A stretch of 44,590 nt of DNA from Chloroflexota bacterium (GTDB taxonomy: Bacteria > Chloroflexota > Anaerolineae > J036 > Brachytrichaceae), in assembly GCA_018969115.1 (NCBI GenBank), contig JAGWYZ010000003.1, positions 1 to 44,590 of the forward strand. Direction: 5' to 3'. Position numbers and translations under genes: made by a program. A model generated the notes under the pieces. That model worked only from the letters and a program-made list of their open reading frames with translations. It was not told the DNA's origin and ran no database searches. Shown here one piece after another: positions 34,450 through 42,153 of this stretch; the first letter of the stretch is position 1, and each line of letters begins with the position of its first letter.

Positions 34450-34535
34450 TGTTTTCGTGTCTTGACAAAGGTTCTCACTTTGATAAAAATATGTTTTAAT
34501 AAAATTTTTAGAACTTTTAAAATGAGGAAATAAAA

Positions 34536-34865
34536 ATGATACAAGAGTTTATTAAATTTGTTAAGGCGACCAATGCCATCGCGTTGGCTATCGGTGTCAT
34601 CATTGCTGGCGCCTCTGGTAAGTTGATAGATGCAATTGTTGCCAACTTGATTAACCCAATTCTTGGAGTGATATTAGGTGGAATAAACCTTACAAACGCA
34701 CTTGTGATCCCTTTGGGTACTACTATTAACGAAAAAGGCGAAAAAGTGCTCAATGCCATTAAGATTGGAGACATGATTTCAGTCTTGATTAACTTCTTGA
34801 TTGTAATGTTTGTCGTGTTTATTATTGCACGTAAGGTTGCACCTTCGGTTGTTGCGCCCAAATAA
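34536..34865 (+). CDS. mscL: Large-conductance mechanosensitive channel
   Basis: A pentameric membrane channel that opens under osmotic downshock. At 109 aa it has two membrane helices. The first contains FIKFVKATNAIALAIGVIIAGASGKLIDAIVANLINPILG, the TM1 pattern with its glycine-rich face and the conserved Asn-Pro, and the second is MISVLINFLIVMFVVFIIARK. It is a little shorter than E. coli MscL (136 aa), mainly in the C-terminal helix bundle. TGAGGAAA lies 6 nt before the ATG, a clear ribosome binding site. It is a single gene just after the IS relic. Confidence 0.9.
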   Translation: MIQEFIKFVKATNAIALAIGVIIAGASGKLIDAIVANLINPILGVILGGINLTNALVIPLGTTINEKGEKVLNAIKIGDMISVLINFLIVMFVVFIIARKVAPSVVAPK

Positions 34866-34907
34866 TTCGTACCCTTTCAATAAACGAGGGAAATTAAAAC
34901 AAATTTT

Positions 34908-34982
34908 CGCCGAACTCACTATCACTACATATTCGATGAAGACTTCGCCCTCATCAAATATGCAGTGATAGTGAGTTCAGCG
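34908..34982. repeat. Long imperfect hairpin between convergent mscL and murE
   Basis: The exact 15-bp core GAACTCACTATCACT (34912-34926) with AGTGATAGTGAGTTC (34964-34978) is extended inward by ACATATTCGATGA with TCATCAAATATGC and outward by CGC/GCG. Right-arm end GTGAGTTCAGCGTT follows the family motif. It probably works as a shared terminator. Confidence 0.8.
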
Positions 34983-35027
34983 TTTTGTTTGTTGACCCCC
35001 CTAATTCTCGATAAGATACATCAATGT

Positions 35028-36572
35028 TTATCTAGCCAATTGCCGTATCGCTTTTTGCAGGGCTTCGCGGTCATCCCACGGCACTTCGGTTGTGGCAAAA
35101 CACAGCGATTGCTCGTGTCCTTTGCCACAAGCCACCACAACATCGCCGGTTTGCGCAATTAGGCAAGCGGTTTGAATGGCATCACCGCGATCATGGATAC
35201 GCAAAATAGTGGCAGCAGCGGTGCTAGGAACCCCAGCTTGCATTTCAAGCAAAATCTGATCAAGCGATTCGCGGCGTGGATCTTCGGCCGTAAAAATAGC
35301 AATGTCGGCCAATGTGGCCGCAACGCGTGCCATCATTGGCCGTTTTTGGGCATCGCGCTCACCCGCACAGCCAAATACGACAATGAGCCGTCGCCGTGTC
35401 ACCCTTCGTAAAGCCTTCAATACGTTTTCAAGCGCGTTGGGGGTGTGGGCAAAATCAACAATCGCGGTAAATGGCTGACCCAAATGAATGCGCTCCATAC
35501 GCCCGGGCACGCCAACGGTTGCGGTTACCCCAGCTGCAATGATTGCTGGTGGTAGATTAAGCGCCAACCCTGCACTAACAGCAGCCAAAATATTGGCAAC
35601 GTTGTAATCGCCAATAAATGTGCTGTGTAATTTGATTGGGCCAACTGGTGTTTCTGCCGTGATGACCATGCCATCTGGGGTGTGGGTTACACTGCTGGCC
35701 CCTATCGTGCAATGAGGTGAATTTTGGCTTGAGTAGGTGATTGGGGAGGCAACCAATTCGCGTAAATAATCAAATGAATAAGCGTCATCGGCATTTAATA
35801 TCGCCTGTTTTTTTGTTTGGGTTTTAAACCCTTTTAATGCCAAGTTCTCAAATAATCTTGCTTTTGCGGCGCGGTATGCTTCACGCGAGCCATGCAAATC
35901 TAAATGATCATGCGTGATATTGGTGATGAGGGCTAAGTCAAACTCGCAGCCATCGACGCGATGATGGGCTAAGCCATGCGATGTGACTTCGAGTACACAA
36001 TGTGTGGTGCCGGCATCACGCATTTGCGCCAAATAATGCTGAATTTCATCGGCATCGGGGGTGGTGGTGTGTAAACCAGTGTCAAAGGTTTCATCACCAA
36101 TAACTGCATTTACCGTGCTAATTAGCCCAACTTTGTAGCCATAAACGGCAGGGGCAGCCTTGAGAATGTTGTAAATCAGCGTGCTAGTGGTGGTTTTGCC
36201 ATCGGTTCCGGTCACGCCAATAAGTGTCATGCTGCGCGATGGGAAATCGTGCCATGCCGTGCATAACCAAGCAAAAGCCTCACGCCCATTGGGCACAAGA
36301 ACAATCGGCGTGGTCGTTTCTGCGGTTAATGTGGGCATATATTCACAAATAATGACTGCGGCCCCGCGTTGTAAGGCTCCAGCAATATATTTGTGTCCAT
36401 CAGTTTGCACCCCGTGATAGGCTACAAAAATGCTACCGGGCTGCACTTGCCGTGAATCATCGGTGATACTGGTAATTTTGGTTGTTGCTTGTTGTAATTC
36501 GGCAGACAGTTGTAAACCGGGGATGGCGGTTAACAATTGATGAAGGGGTTTGGTGTGAGCAGGAATATTCAT
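35028..36572 (-). CDS. murE: UDP-N-acetylmuramyl-tripeptide synthetase
   Basis: Adds the third amino acid to the peptidoglycan stem peptide using ATP. The 514-residue product has all Mur-ligase parts: an N-terminal UDP-binding domain (TSITDDSRQVQPGSIFVAYHG), the P-loop GVTGTDGKTTT (about 119-129), THDHLDLHGS, and the C-terminal domain with GCAGERDAQKRPMMARVA and TAEDPRRESLDQI. The specificity loop is EDPR in place of the DNPR of meso-diaminopimelate enzymes, so DAP, lysine or ornithine cannot be chosen with certainty. It starts 13 nt after smpB stops. Confidence 0.94.
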   Translation of the reverse strand: MNIPAHTKPLHQLLTAIPGLQLSAELQQATTKITSITDDSRQVQPGSIFVAYHGVQTDGHKYIAGALQRGAAVIICEYMPTLTAETTTPIVLVPNGREAFAWLCTAWHDFPSRSMTLIGVTGTDGKTTTSTLIYNILKAAPAVYGYKVGLISTVNAVIGDETFDTGLHTTTPDADEIQHYLAQMRDAGTTHCVLEVTSHGLAHHRVDGCEFDLALITNITHDHLDLHGSREAYRAAKARLFENLALKGFKTQTKKQAILNADDAYSFDYLRELVASPITYSSQNSPHCTIGASSVTHTPDGMVITAETPVGPIKLHSTFIGDYNVANILAAVSAGLALNLPPAIIAAGVTATVGVPGRMERIHLGQPFTAIVDFAHTPNALENVLKALRRVTRRRLIVVFGCAGERDAQKRPMMARVAATLADIAIFTAEDPRRESLDQILLEMQAGVPSTAAATILRIHDRGDAIQTACLIAQTGDVVVACGKGHEQSLCFATTEVPWDDREALQKAIRQLAR

Positions 36573-36587
36573 CAAATAGGATAATTT

Positions 36588-37055
36588 TTAACGGTCGCGC
36601 AAGGCACGATCAATGTCGCGTTGAGAATCGCGTTTGGCGATGCTTTCACGTTTGTCATAATTCTTTTTGCCACGGGCTAAAGCAATCTCAACTTTGGCGC
36701 GCCCACGCTTAAGATAGACTTTGGTGGCGATGGCTGTAAAGCCTTTTTGCTCAATACCTTTGGTGATATTGCTAATCTCACGACGGTGTAGCAATAGCAA
36801 TCGTTCGCGCCGTTCTTCGCTGATTTTGTTAAACCCCGTTGCCATTTCATATTGGGGAATATAAGCGTTGATCAGCCAAGCATTGCCTTGGCGAATCAAC
36901 ACAAATGCATCACGCACATCCATTTTGCCAGTGCGAATCGATTTGATTTCAGCGCCGCTAAGAGACATACCTGCCTCGAACCGTTCACCTAACTCATAAT
37001 CAAAAGAGGCACGGCGATTTGAAGAAACAATTTTTATTGGCGTATCATCAGCCAT
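36588..37055 (-). CDS. smpB: SsrA-binding protein
   Basis: Partner of tmRNA in ribosome rescue. The 155-residue product has the OB-fold RRASFDYELGERFEAGMSLSGAEIKSIRTGKMDVRDAFV, NAYIPQYEMATGF and the C-terminal tail KKNYDKRESIAKRDSQRDIDRALRDR, which enters the ribosome decoding site. A TACAAT box lies 10 nt before the ATG and there is no Shine-Dalgarno. No tmRNA gene was found in the window. It is followed by murE. Confidence 0.96.
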   Translation of the reverse strand: MADDTPIKIVSSNRRASFDYELGERFEAGMSLSGAEIKSIRTGKMDVRDAFVLIRQGNAWLINAYIPQYEMATGFNKISEERRERLLLLHRREISNITKGIEQKGFTAIATKVYLKRGRAKVEIALARGKKNYDKRESIAKRDSQRDIDRALRDR

Positions 37056-37075
37056 AGCTTGCTTAATTGTAGCAG

Positions 37076-37276
37076 CTATAACGGCCTACGGCCTTCAAGT
37101 GCGGCAACAAACATTTCGTATGAAGGGATACCACAAATGCGCTTGGGTGCACCCCCATTAATTGAAATGTCGAAAATGGGTTGAAAGTAAATGCCGCCTG
37201 CCTCGGCAGCCCGAATGCTGCCTTCGTCACAGCTTAGGGTGTTGTGGAAAGGCAACTTTAACTCTACCCGTCTCAA
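37076..37276 (-). CDS. Unrecognised small reading frame (66 aa), possibly a remnant
   Basis: I do not recognise it. It reads a mixed soluble sequence (GGIYFQPIFDISINGGAPKRICGIPSYEMFVAALEGRRPL) with an ATG but no ribosome binding site. Parallel frames also look protein-like upstream, which suggests a frameshifted gene fragment. It lies just before smpB. Confidence 0.25.
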   Translation of the reverse strand: MRRVELKLPFHNTLSCDEGSIRAAEAGGIYFQPIFDISINGGAPKRICGIPSYEMFVAALEGRRPL

Positions 37277-37363
37277 TACAGGTTTCGATCAATGTCGGTA
37301 GGGTCGTTAACATGTGACTAGCACATGCATATCAGACACTGTTCCTTAAAACAATTTTTCACT

Positions 37364-37432
37364 AAAATCACTACCTCAAGGTTGTTATGGGGTGGCAAAG
37401 CCACCCCATAACAACCTTGAGGTAGTGATTTT
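37364..37432. repeat. Perfect 33-bp-stem hairpin
   Basis: Arms 37364-37396 and 37400-37432 match exactly around a 3-nt loop AAA. The right arm continues into GGCATTCATTTTG. The window's first bases (CCGCCCCATAACAAC...TAGTGATTTCGGCATTC) are a diverged copy of this right arm and its tail. Confidence 0.9.
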
Positions 37433-37533
37433 GGCATTCATTTTGTCTAAGTATGCTCTCTGATTTGATGAAATTACGTGATTTCATCTGCTAAAAAAAG
37501 TGGAAATTGATTGAAGAAATACCCTCTCAGAGA
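37401..37533. repeat. Diverged dispersed repeat, right copy
   Basis: Aligns over its whole length with 1-132. It consists of the right arm of the perfect hairpin and about 100 bp of AT-rich tail containing TATGCTCTCTGATTTGATG and TTGATTGAAGAAAT. Confidence 0.75.
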
Positions 37534-37543
37534 AAATCTGAAT

Positions 37544-37890
37544 AATCATGTAAGACCACACGTGCATTTGGGTTGCCCCAAAAGGTACGCCATCTGCAAT
37601 CCCCCCTGAATGACTTGCCACCCCAAAGCCATTGGCGGCGCTGCCGCAACTGGAGCCTGTGTCGGTGCTGGGGGCAATAGGGTCAGTGATGTTGTCAAGG
37701 CTTGCGTTGCTGTCGCCGTGGTAATTGCCGTTGGTAATTTGCAATAATGGCTGGCGGAATGGGGGTGTTCGAGTTAAATCGACGCTTCGATGATTTGCGT
37801 AGCGGTAGTTGCAAGTATAGGTTGGGTAATGACGGCTACTGGGGTCGCGGTTGCAGCGTTGAACCCATCAACAAATTCAATATGACCAAT
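37544..37890 (-). pseudogene. Fragment of a Thr/Pro/Ala-rich exported protein
   Basis: On the minus strand, frame-shifted pieces read ATATPVAVITQPILATTATQIIEAS and TQALTTSLTLLPPAPTQAPVAAAPPMALGWQ, the style of linker seen in the exported proteins of this window. Stops interrupt it and neither end is a domain. It is best read as decayed. Confidence 0.35.
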
Positions 37891-38178
37891 GGCCAATTTC
37901 TTTTCACTTGTTTTATCACATCCATGAACCTATCAGGTTTTTATCGGTCTTTTGACGTGTCATCTCAAAAAATCGGGGGAAATAAAACTATTTTTTGCCA
38001 AAAGCACTATATATTTGGGGTTTACCTCGAATTATTGCGATGATACCTTTTGATGGTAAAAAACATCCTTTAGATCATTGGAGACATTTCCCAAAATGCC
38101 ATATGCCGCCTGTAAATTTCACAAGCAGGCAATCGCAAACTGATGAAGGCATTGGGCAATTTAAGTAAGTTTTGGGGC

Positions 38179-38212
38179 ATATGCATTTTCATATGCATTT
38201 TATTGGTATAGT
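38179..38212 (+). promoter_or_regulatory. Tandem 12-bp repeat and -10 box before the beta-lactamase-fold gene
   Basis: ATATGCATTTTC and ATATGCATTTTA lie in direct repeat (38179-38202), followed by TATAGT (38207-38212), 13 nt before the ATG. The repeat could be an operator or chance in AT-rich DNA. Confidence 0.45.
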
Positions 38213-38225
38213 CACATCCAATTAA

Positions 38226-39302
38226 ATGAATACCCCATCTTATATTCCTCTCATTGATCGATACATTCGCGAGGGCGGTTTTTCTGGCGGTGCAGTGGCT
38301 GTAGCACAACATGGGCAAATGGTGATTGAGCATTATGCGGGTTGGGCTGCGCCCAATTTACCAGCTTCGCCAGATGTATTGTGGCCTTTAGCGTCGATCT
38401 CAAAACTTTATAGCGTTGCAATGGTGATGCGGATTGTTGAGCAAGGACACTTAACGCTTAATACGCTAGTTAGCCACGTTATTCCCCAGTTCACTGGCGA
38501 GGGGCGCGAAGAAGTGCGATTGCGCCATTTGCTCACCCATACCTCTGGGCTAATTTATGAATCACCCGAGATGGAGGCAAGGTTAATTGCCCAAACCCCA
38601 CGTGCGGCTTTAGTCGAAGAGGCATTTAGTGCGCCTTTGCAATTTAAGGCGGGCACATCAATGGTTTATGCCGATTACAACACCTTATTGGCGGGGCATA
38701 TGGCCGAGGTCGTTATGGGTAAATCGTTTGCCGATTTAGTGCAAAAATGGGTGATTGGGCCAATGAAGTTGAGCAATACATTTATGCCGCCGCCGCCCAG
38801 CGAATATGGGCGTATTGCCAAAGTGGCAAATGTGATGGCCGAGGGCAGCGCGGGTGCGATGTATAACTCGCCTTATGCTTTGTCATTGGCGCACCCTGCG
38901 TTTGGCACAGTGGCAACTGTGCGTGACCTCATTCAATTTGGGCAACATTTTGCCCCGGGCGGGCCACGCATCCATTCACCACTTACGGTGCGGGCCATGA
39001 CCAGCGATCAAACCGGCGGGGTATTTGGCAAACACGTTGCGGTAGATGGGCTTGGCCCAAATACATTTATGCCTTGGGGGTTGGGCTTTATGTTACAAAC
39101 ACCGGCAGTACCCAGTATGTTGTGTGATTTGGCTTCAAACAGTAGTTTTGGGCATGGCGGTGCGAGTGGCTGCCAGTTGCTCATTGACCCTGAAAATGAG
39201 GTGGTGGCTTGTGTTGTCAGCAATAATCATGTGCGAATTGGGCGTGAGCGTTGGCGAGTGCGTTTGCAATCAATGTTGAATAGTGCATTAGCCACTTTGT
39301 AA
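38226..39302 (+). CDS. Beta-lactamase-fold serine hydrolase (class C/esterase type)
   Basis: A 358-residue penicillin-binding-protein-like hydrolase. It has the active-site SxxK in LASISKLYSVAM, the YxN-type motif in YADYNTLLAGH, and a C-terminal HGG in FGHGGASGC, where class C enzymes have KTG. No signal peptide is present, so it is probably a cytoplasmic esterase or peptidase relative, not an antibiotic-resistance enzyme. The typical RHLLTHTSGL and GPMKLSNTFMPP segments are present. It is a single gene. Confidence 0.88.
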   Translation: MNTPSYIPLIDRYIREGGFSGGAVAVAQHGQMVIEHYAGWAAPNLPASPDVLWPLASISKLYSVAMVMRIVEQGHLTLNTLVSHVIPQFTGEGREEVRLRHLLTHTSGLIYESPEMEARLIAQTPRAALVEEAFSAPLQFKAGTSMVYADYNTLLAGHMAEVVMGKSFADLVQKWVIGPMKLSNTFMPPPPSEYGRIAKVANVMAEGSAGAMYNSPYALSLAHPAFGTVATVRDLIQFGQHFAPGGPRIHSPLTVRAMTSDQTGGVFGKHVAVDGLGPNTFMPWGLGFMLQTPAVPSMLCDLASNSSFGHGGASGCQLLIDPENEVVACVVSNNHVRIGRERWRVRLQSMLNSALATL

Positions 39303-39632
39303 CGAACTGATCTCTGGGTTTTTATACAATATCCGCAACTTTTTGCAATGGTTAATGCTAGGCTATAAATATGTCATGCAATTAATAAATCATGTTTGCA
39401 ACAATTTTCATCATAGAGATATGCAACCGACTTGCAGTACCACATTTTTAGACGTTATCCACAAAAATGTGGATAACTCCCTATATTGTTGGGGACAAGT
39501 CGACAAAATTGTGAATAACATTAGCATTAGAGTTCAACATATTGCTCATAAAACAGATAAGTTTTGCTTAAAAAGCCTAGTTTGTCATTGGTGTTTTGCC
39601 TTTTGTGGCGTGTTTTATATGGAGGGCGTGTC
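39303..39632. other. Intergenic region with DnaA-box palindrome
   Basis: About 330 bp with no gene. It contains the 24-bp palindrome of two opposed DnaA boxes (39454-39477) and the promoter region of the next gene. Forward frames here lack a ribosome binding site; the longest only reads into the true GT start. Confidence 0.6.
39454..39477. promoter_or_regulatory. Palindrome of two opposed DnaA-box sequences
   Basis: GTTATCCACA and TGTGGATAAC face each other around AAAA. Each half is an exact DnaA box (39455-39463 and 39468-39476). It lies about 155 nt before the glycosyltransferase start. It may be a DnaA-responsive site or a hairpin in the leader. Confidence 0.5.
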
Positions 39633-40844
39633 ATGTTGACTTCGCCGATTCACATCGCTTTAGTTGCTGCCGAAGAATGGGCTGGTGGGGTGATGTATAC
39701 GCATAATCTTGCCAAGGCTTTGTCGATGTTGTCGTCAGACCAGCGCCCGCATATTACTTTGTTGTATGAGCGTGATGCAAAGTCCTTCGGAGCCTTAAAA
39801 AACATTGTCAACACGTCTGTTGCTTACCAACCCATGTTTGTGCAACGCCGCAATCGCTTCGAGTCGTTGCTGGCAAATCACGGTTGGCGGCTATCGCAAT
39901 GGGTATTGGGTGAGCGTTCGTTTCGCTTGGCAATGGCAGCGCGGCGAGTTGGGGCTGTCATCACATTTCCGGTGTTTGGTGCGGCGCATCGGCTTGTGCC
40001 CGGCCCAGTTGCGTGGATTCCTGATTTTCAACATCGGGGGATGCCTCATTTGTTTTCACCTGCTGAGATACGCGGACGCGATCGCCGTTTTGCGGCGATC
40101 CTGAAGCATCCTCAACAACAGGTCATTTTTAGCAGCCAACATGCCCAAAATGATGCCAAATATTACTTTGGGCATATTGCTGCGCAGCAACATTTGCTGC
40201 GCTTTGCCACTGTGCCAGAGCCAAATTGGGCCGACGATCCTGCATCTATTGTGGCTAAATATCAGTTGCCAGCGCGTTATTTGATTGTTTGTAATCAATT
40301 TTGGGCGCATAAAGGTCATGCGACCTTGTTCGAGGCACTTTATCAATTGGCTCAAGTTGGGCAGCCGATTCATTTGGTGTGTACTGGCCCAACCCAAGAC
40401 TATCGCAATCCGACTTATTTTCCTTCGTTACAGGCCAAATTACGCGAATGGGGTATCGAATCGCTGGTGCATATGGTGGGCATGATTCCACGTTATGATC
40501 AAATCATGTTGATGCGCGGGGCCTCGGCCATTATGCAACCATCGGTATTTGAGGGCTGGAGCACAGTGTTAGAAGATGCGCGGGCCTTGGGTCAGCGGGT
40601 CATTGCTACCGATTTTCCGGTGCATCTTGAGCAAGATGTGCCGGGTGCACTCTATTTTCGGGCGGGGGATGTGGCCGATTGTGTTTGCGCCATTCGTCAA
40701 CATTTTGATACTGAACCAGCCTGGCAGTGCCAACGCGCCGCCTTCAACCCAGACATGCATCATCAACGTTTGTTGGCTTTTGCGCGCGCCTTTATGGCAA
40801 TTGCGGTTGAAAGCCAAGAAGCAGGAACCAAGAAGCGAGATTAA
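39633..40844 (+). CDS. GT4-type glycosyltransferase
   Basis: A retaining GT-B glycosyltransferase acting in the cytoplasm on an unknown acceptor. The 403-residue product has an N-terminal domain with IHIALVAAEEWAGGVMYTHNLAKAL and a C-terminal nucleotide-sugar domain with LIVCNQFWAHKGHATLFEAL, LVHMVGMIPRYDQIMLMRGASAIMQPSVFEGWSTVLEDARALGQRVIATDFPVH. The EGWSTVLEDA segment corresponds to the E-x7-E motif. ATG at 39633 follows GGAGGG by 7 nt, so the longer frame from 39564 is rejected. The last residues (AVESQEAGTKKRD) are encoded by a palindromic repeat. Confidence 0.85.
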   Translation: MLTSPIHIALVAAEEWAGGVMYTHNLAKALSMLSSDQRPHITLLYERDAKSFGALKNIVNTSVAYQPMFVQRRNRFESLLANHGWRLSQWVLGERSFRLAMAARRVGAVITFPVFGAAHRLVPGPVAWIPDFQHRGMPHLFSPAEIRGRDRRFAAILKHPQQQVIFSSQHAQNDAKYYFGHIAAQQHLLRFATVPEPNWADDPASIVAKYQLPARYLIVCNQFWAHKGHATLFEALYQLAQVGQPIHLVCTGPTQDYRNPTYFPSLQAKLREWGIESLVHMVGMIPRYDQIMLMRGASAIMQPSVFEGWSTVLEDARALGQRVIATDFPVHLEQDVPGALYFRAGDVADCVCAIRQHFDTEPAWQCQRAAFNPDMHHQRLLAFARAFMAIAVESQEAGTKKRD

Positions 40845-40945
40845 AGATTAAAGAGTTTAGACGTGCGTAAACTTTGATTTAAACTCTATGTTCTGTACTT
40901 GGTTCTTAGTTCTTAGCGCTTGGTTCTTGTTTCTTTAATCTTTTA
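40815..40945. repeat. Imperfect palindrome of AAAGATTAAAG/GAACCAAG units between GT genes
   Basis: GGAACCAAGAAGCG and GATTAAAGATTAAAGAG on the left are mirrored by CTTGGTTCTTAG, CGCTTGGTTCTTG and TTTCTTTAATCTTTT on the right. It contains the 3' end of the first GT gene and reaches the start of the second. It is the same class as 2262 and 4497. Confidence 0.55.
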
Positions 40946-42051
40946 TGACTTCTCGCCACATTGTTCTATCGGCCATCAATATTTATCAATCGGGTATGTT
41001 GACGATTGCGCGTGATTTTTTGTTGCAGTTATGTCAAACCCCAGCCTTTCAACGTGGTGAGATTCGGGTGACGATGTTTTGTTATCGTGCTGATTTATAC
41101 CGAGACTTGCAGCAGGCTAGTGTAACTTTTATTGAGAAACCACGTTCACGCCAAAGTTGGGGCATTCGCTTGTTTTATGAGTATGTTTATTTTTGGTTTT
41201 GGTCGCTAAATCAATCGGTTGATACGTGGGTTTCGTTGCATGATGTGTCGCCCAATGTGCGTGCAAGGCAGCGTGTGGTGTATTGTCACAACCCAATGCC
41301 GTTTTATCGTGGCAGCATCAGTGCTCGTTATGATCTTAAACTCAAGCTTTTTCAATGGTTTTATACGTTTAATTATCAAACCAATTTACATAAAAACAGG
41401 CATATTGTTGTGCAGCAACAATGGATGCGTGAAGCCTTTGTGCAATTTTATGCGTGTGACCCTGCCAGAATTATTGTTGCGCCCCCGCAAACGATGGTTA
41501 ACCGGCCAGCACAACCCTCAATCCTCAAGGTGCAATCCTCAACGCTTAACTTAATATACCCAACTTTTCCACGCACTTACAAAAATTATGAGGTGATTTT
41601 AGCGGCGATGCGTTTGCTAGTGGATACACCATTACGGCTTATTTTGACTGTTGCACCTAAGATGAATACCTATGCCAGTATGTTGGCGGCAAAATATGCT
41701 GATTTGCCGAATGTGGCATGGGTCGGTTTTCAAAGTAGGCAGCAAGTCGAGATCCAATATATCGATGCGGCAGCGATGGTTTTTCCATCTAAAAGTGAGA
41801 CATGGGGTTTGCCGATGTCGGAATTTCAGCGATATGGCAAACCCATCTTTGCCGCCGATTTGCCTTATGCCAAAGAGACATTGTCGGGTTATGACCATGC
41901 GGTATTTTTAGACCCAGATGACGCACCAGCGTGGGCCGAGGCATTGCGGATGTTTGTGACCAAAGGTGAGTATCACCCAACACGCGTCATCACCCATTAC
42001 CCGCCCCCATTTGCGCCTAATTGGCAGGCTTTAATGGCATTGGTGTTGTAG
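40945..42051 (+). CDS. GT4-like glycosyltransferase
   Basis: A 368-residue GT-B protein, less typical than its neighbour. The C-terminal domain shows NLIYPTFPRTYKNYEVILAAM, LILTVAPKM, NVAWVGFQSRQQVEIQYIDAAAMVFPSKSETWGLPMSEFQRYGKPIFAADLPYAKE, with SETWGLPMSE as the E-x7-E element. The segment QPSILKVQSSTL before it may derive from an in-frame TCCTCAA repeat. No signal peptide or anchor is visible. It is likely the partner of the upstream GT in building a surface glycan. ATG at 40945. Confidence 0.85.
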   Translation: MTSRHIVLSAINIYQSGMLTIARDFLLQLCQTPAFQRGEIRVTMFCYRADLYRDLQQASVTFIEKPRSRQSWGIRLFYEYVYFWFWSLNQSVDTWVSLHDVSPNVRARQRVVYCHNPMPFYRGSISARYDLKLKLFQWFYTFNYQTNLHKNRHIVVQQQWMREAFVQFYACDPARIIVAPPQTMVNRPAQPSILKVQSSTLNLIYPTFPRTYKNYEVILAAMRLLVDTPLRLILTVAPKMNTYASMLAAKYADLPNVAWVGFQSRQQVEIQYIDAAAMVFPSKSETWGLPMSEFQRYGKPIFAADLPYAKETLSGYDHAVFLDPDDAPAWAEALRMFVTKGEYHPTRVITHYPPPFAPNWQALMALVL

Positions 42052-42153
42052 GCTATATTGAAAAATTCAACTTTTGGCGCAGCGATTTTTTCATTGGGTT
42101 TACATCAATATCACATGGCAATAAGCTAAACTTATTAAAATCACCCACTTACC

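Larger units (their letters stand above)
33240..34470 (+). mobile_element. Decayed IS3-family insertion sequence
   Basis: The interval holds relics of both IS3 reading frames in the plus direction, with many stops and frameshifts. Possible terminal sequences share CGAAAAC (left TGGGCCTCGAAAACCAGACA near 33241, right complement GACACGAAAACATT near 34447), but the ends are not certain. It separates the nusA operon promoter from mscL. Confidence 0.7.
37277..38225. other. Gene-poor decayed region
   Basis: About 950 bp without a convincing intact gene. It holds the 33-bp hairpin (37364-37432), the second copy of the dispersed repeat (37401-37533), a broken exported-protein fragment on the minus strand (37544-37890), AT-rich sequence to 38160, and the promoter of the next gene with a tandem repeat. 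A 98-codon forward frame at 37747 overlaps the fragment and has no recognisable content. Confidence 0.6.

Noticed and set aside
37076-38220. Search for a tmRNA gene next to smpB
   Set aside because: Neither a tRNA-like acceptor end nor the expected 5' consensus was seen; the region holds repeats and fragments instead.
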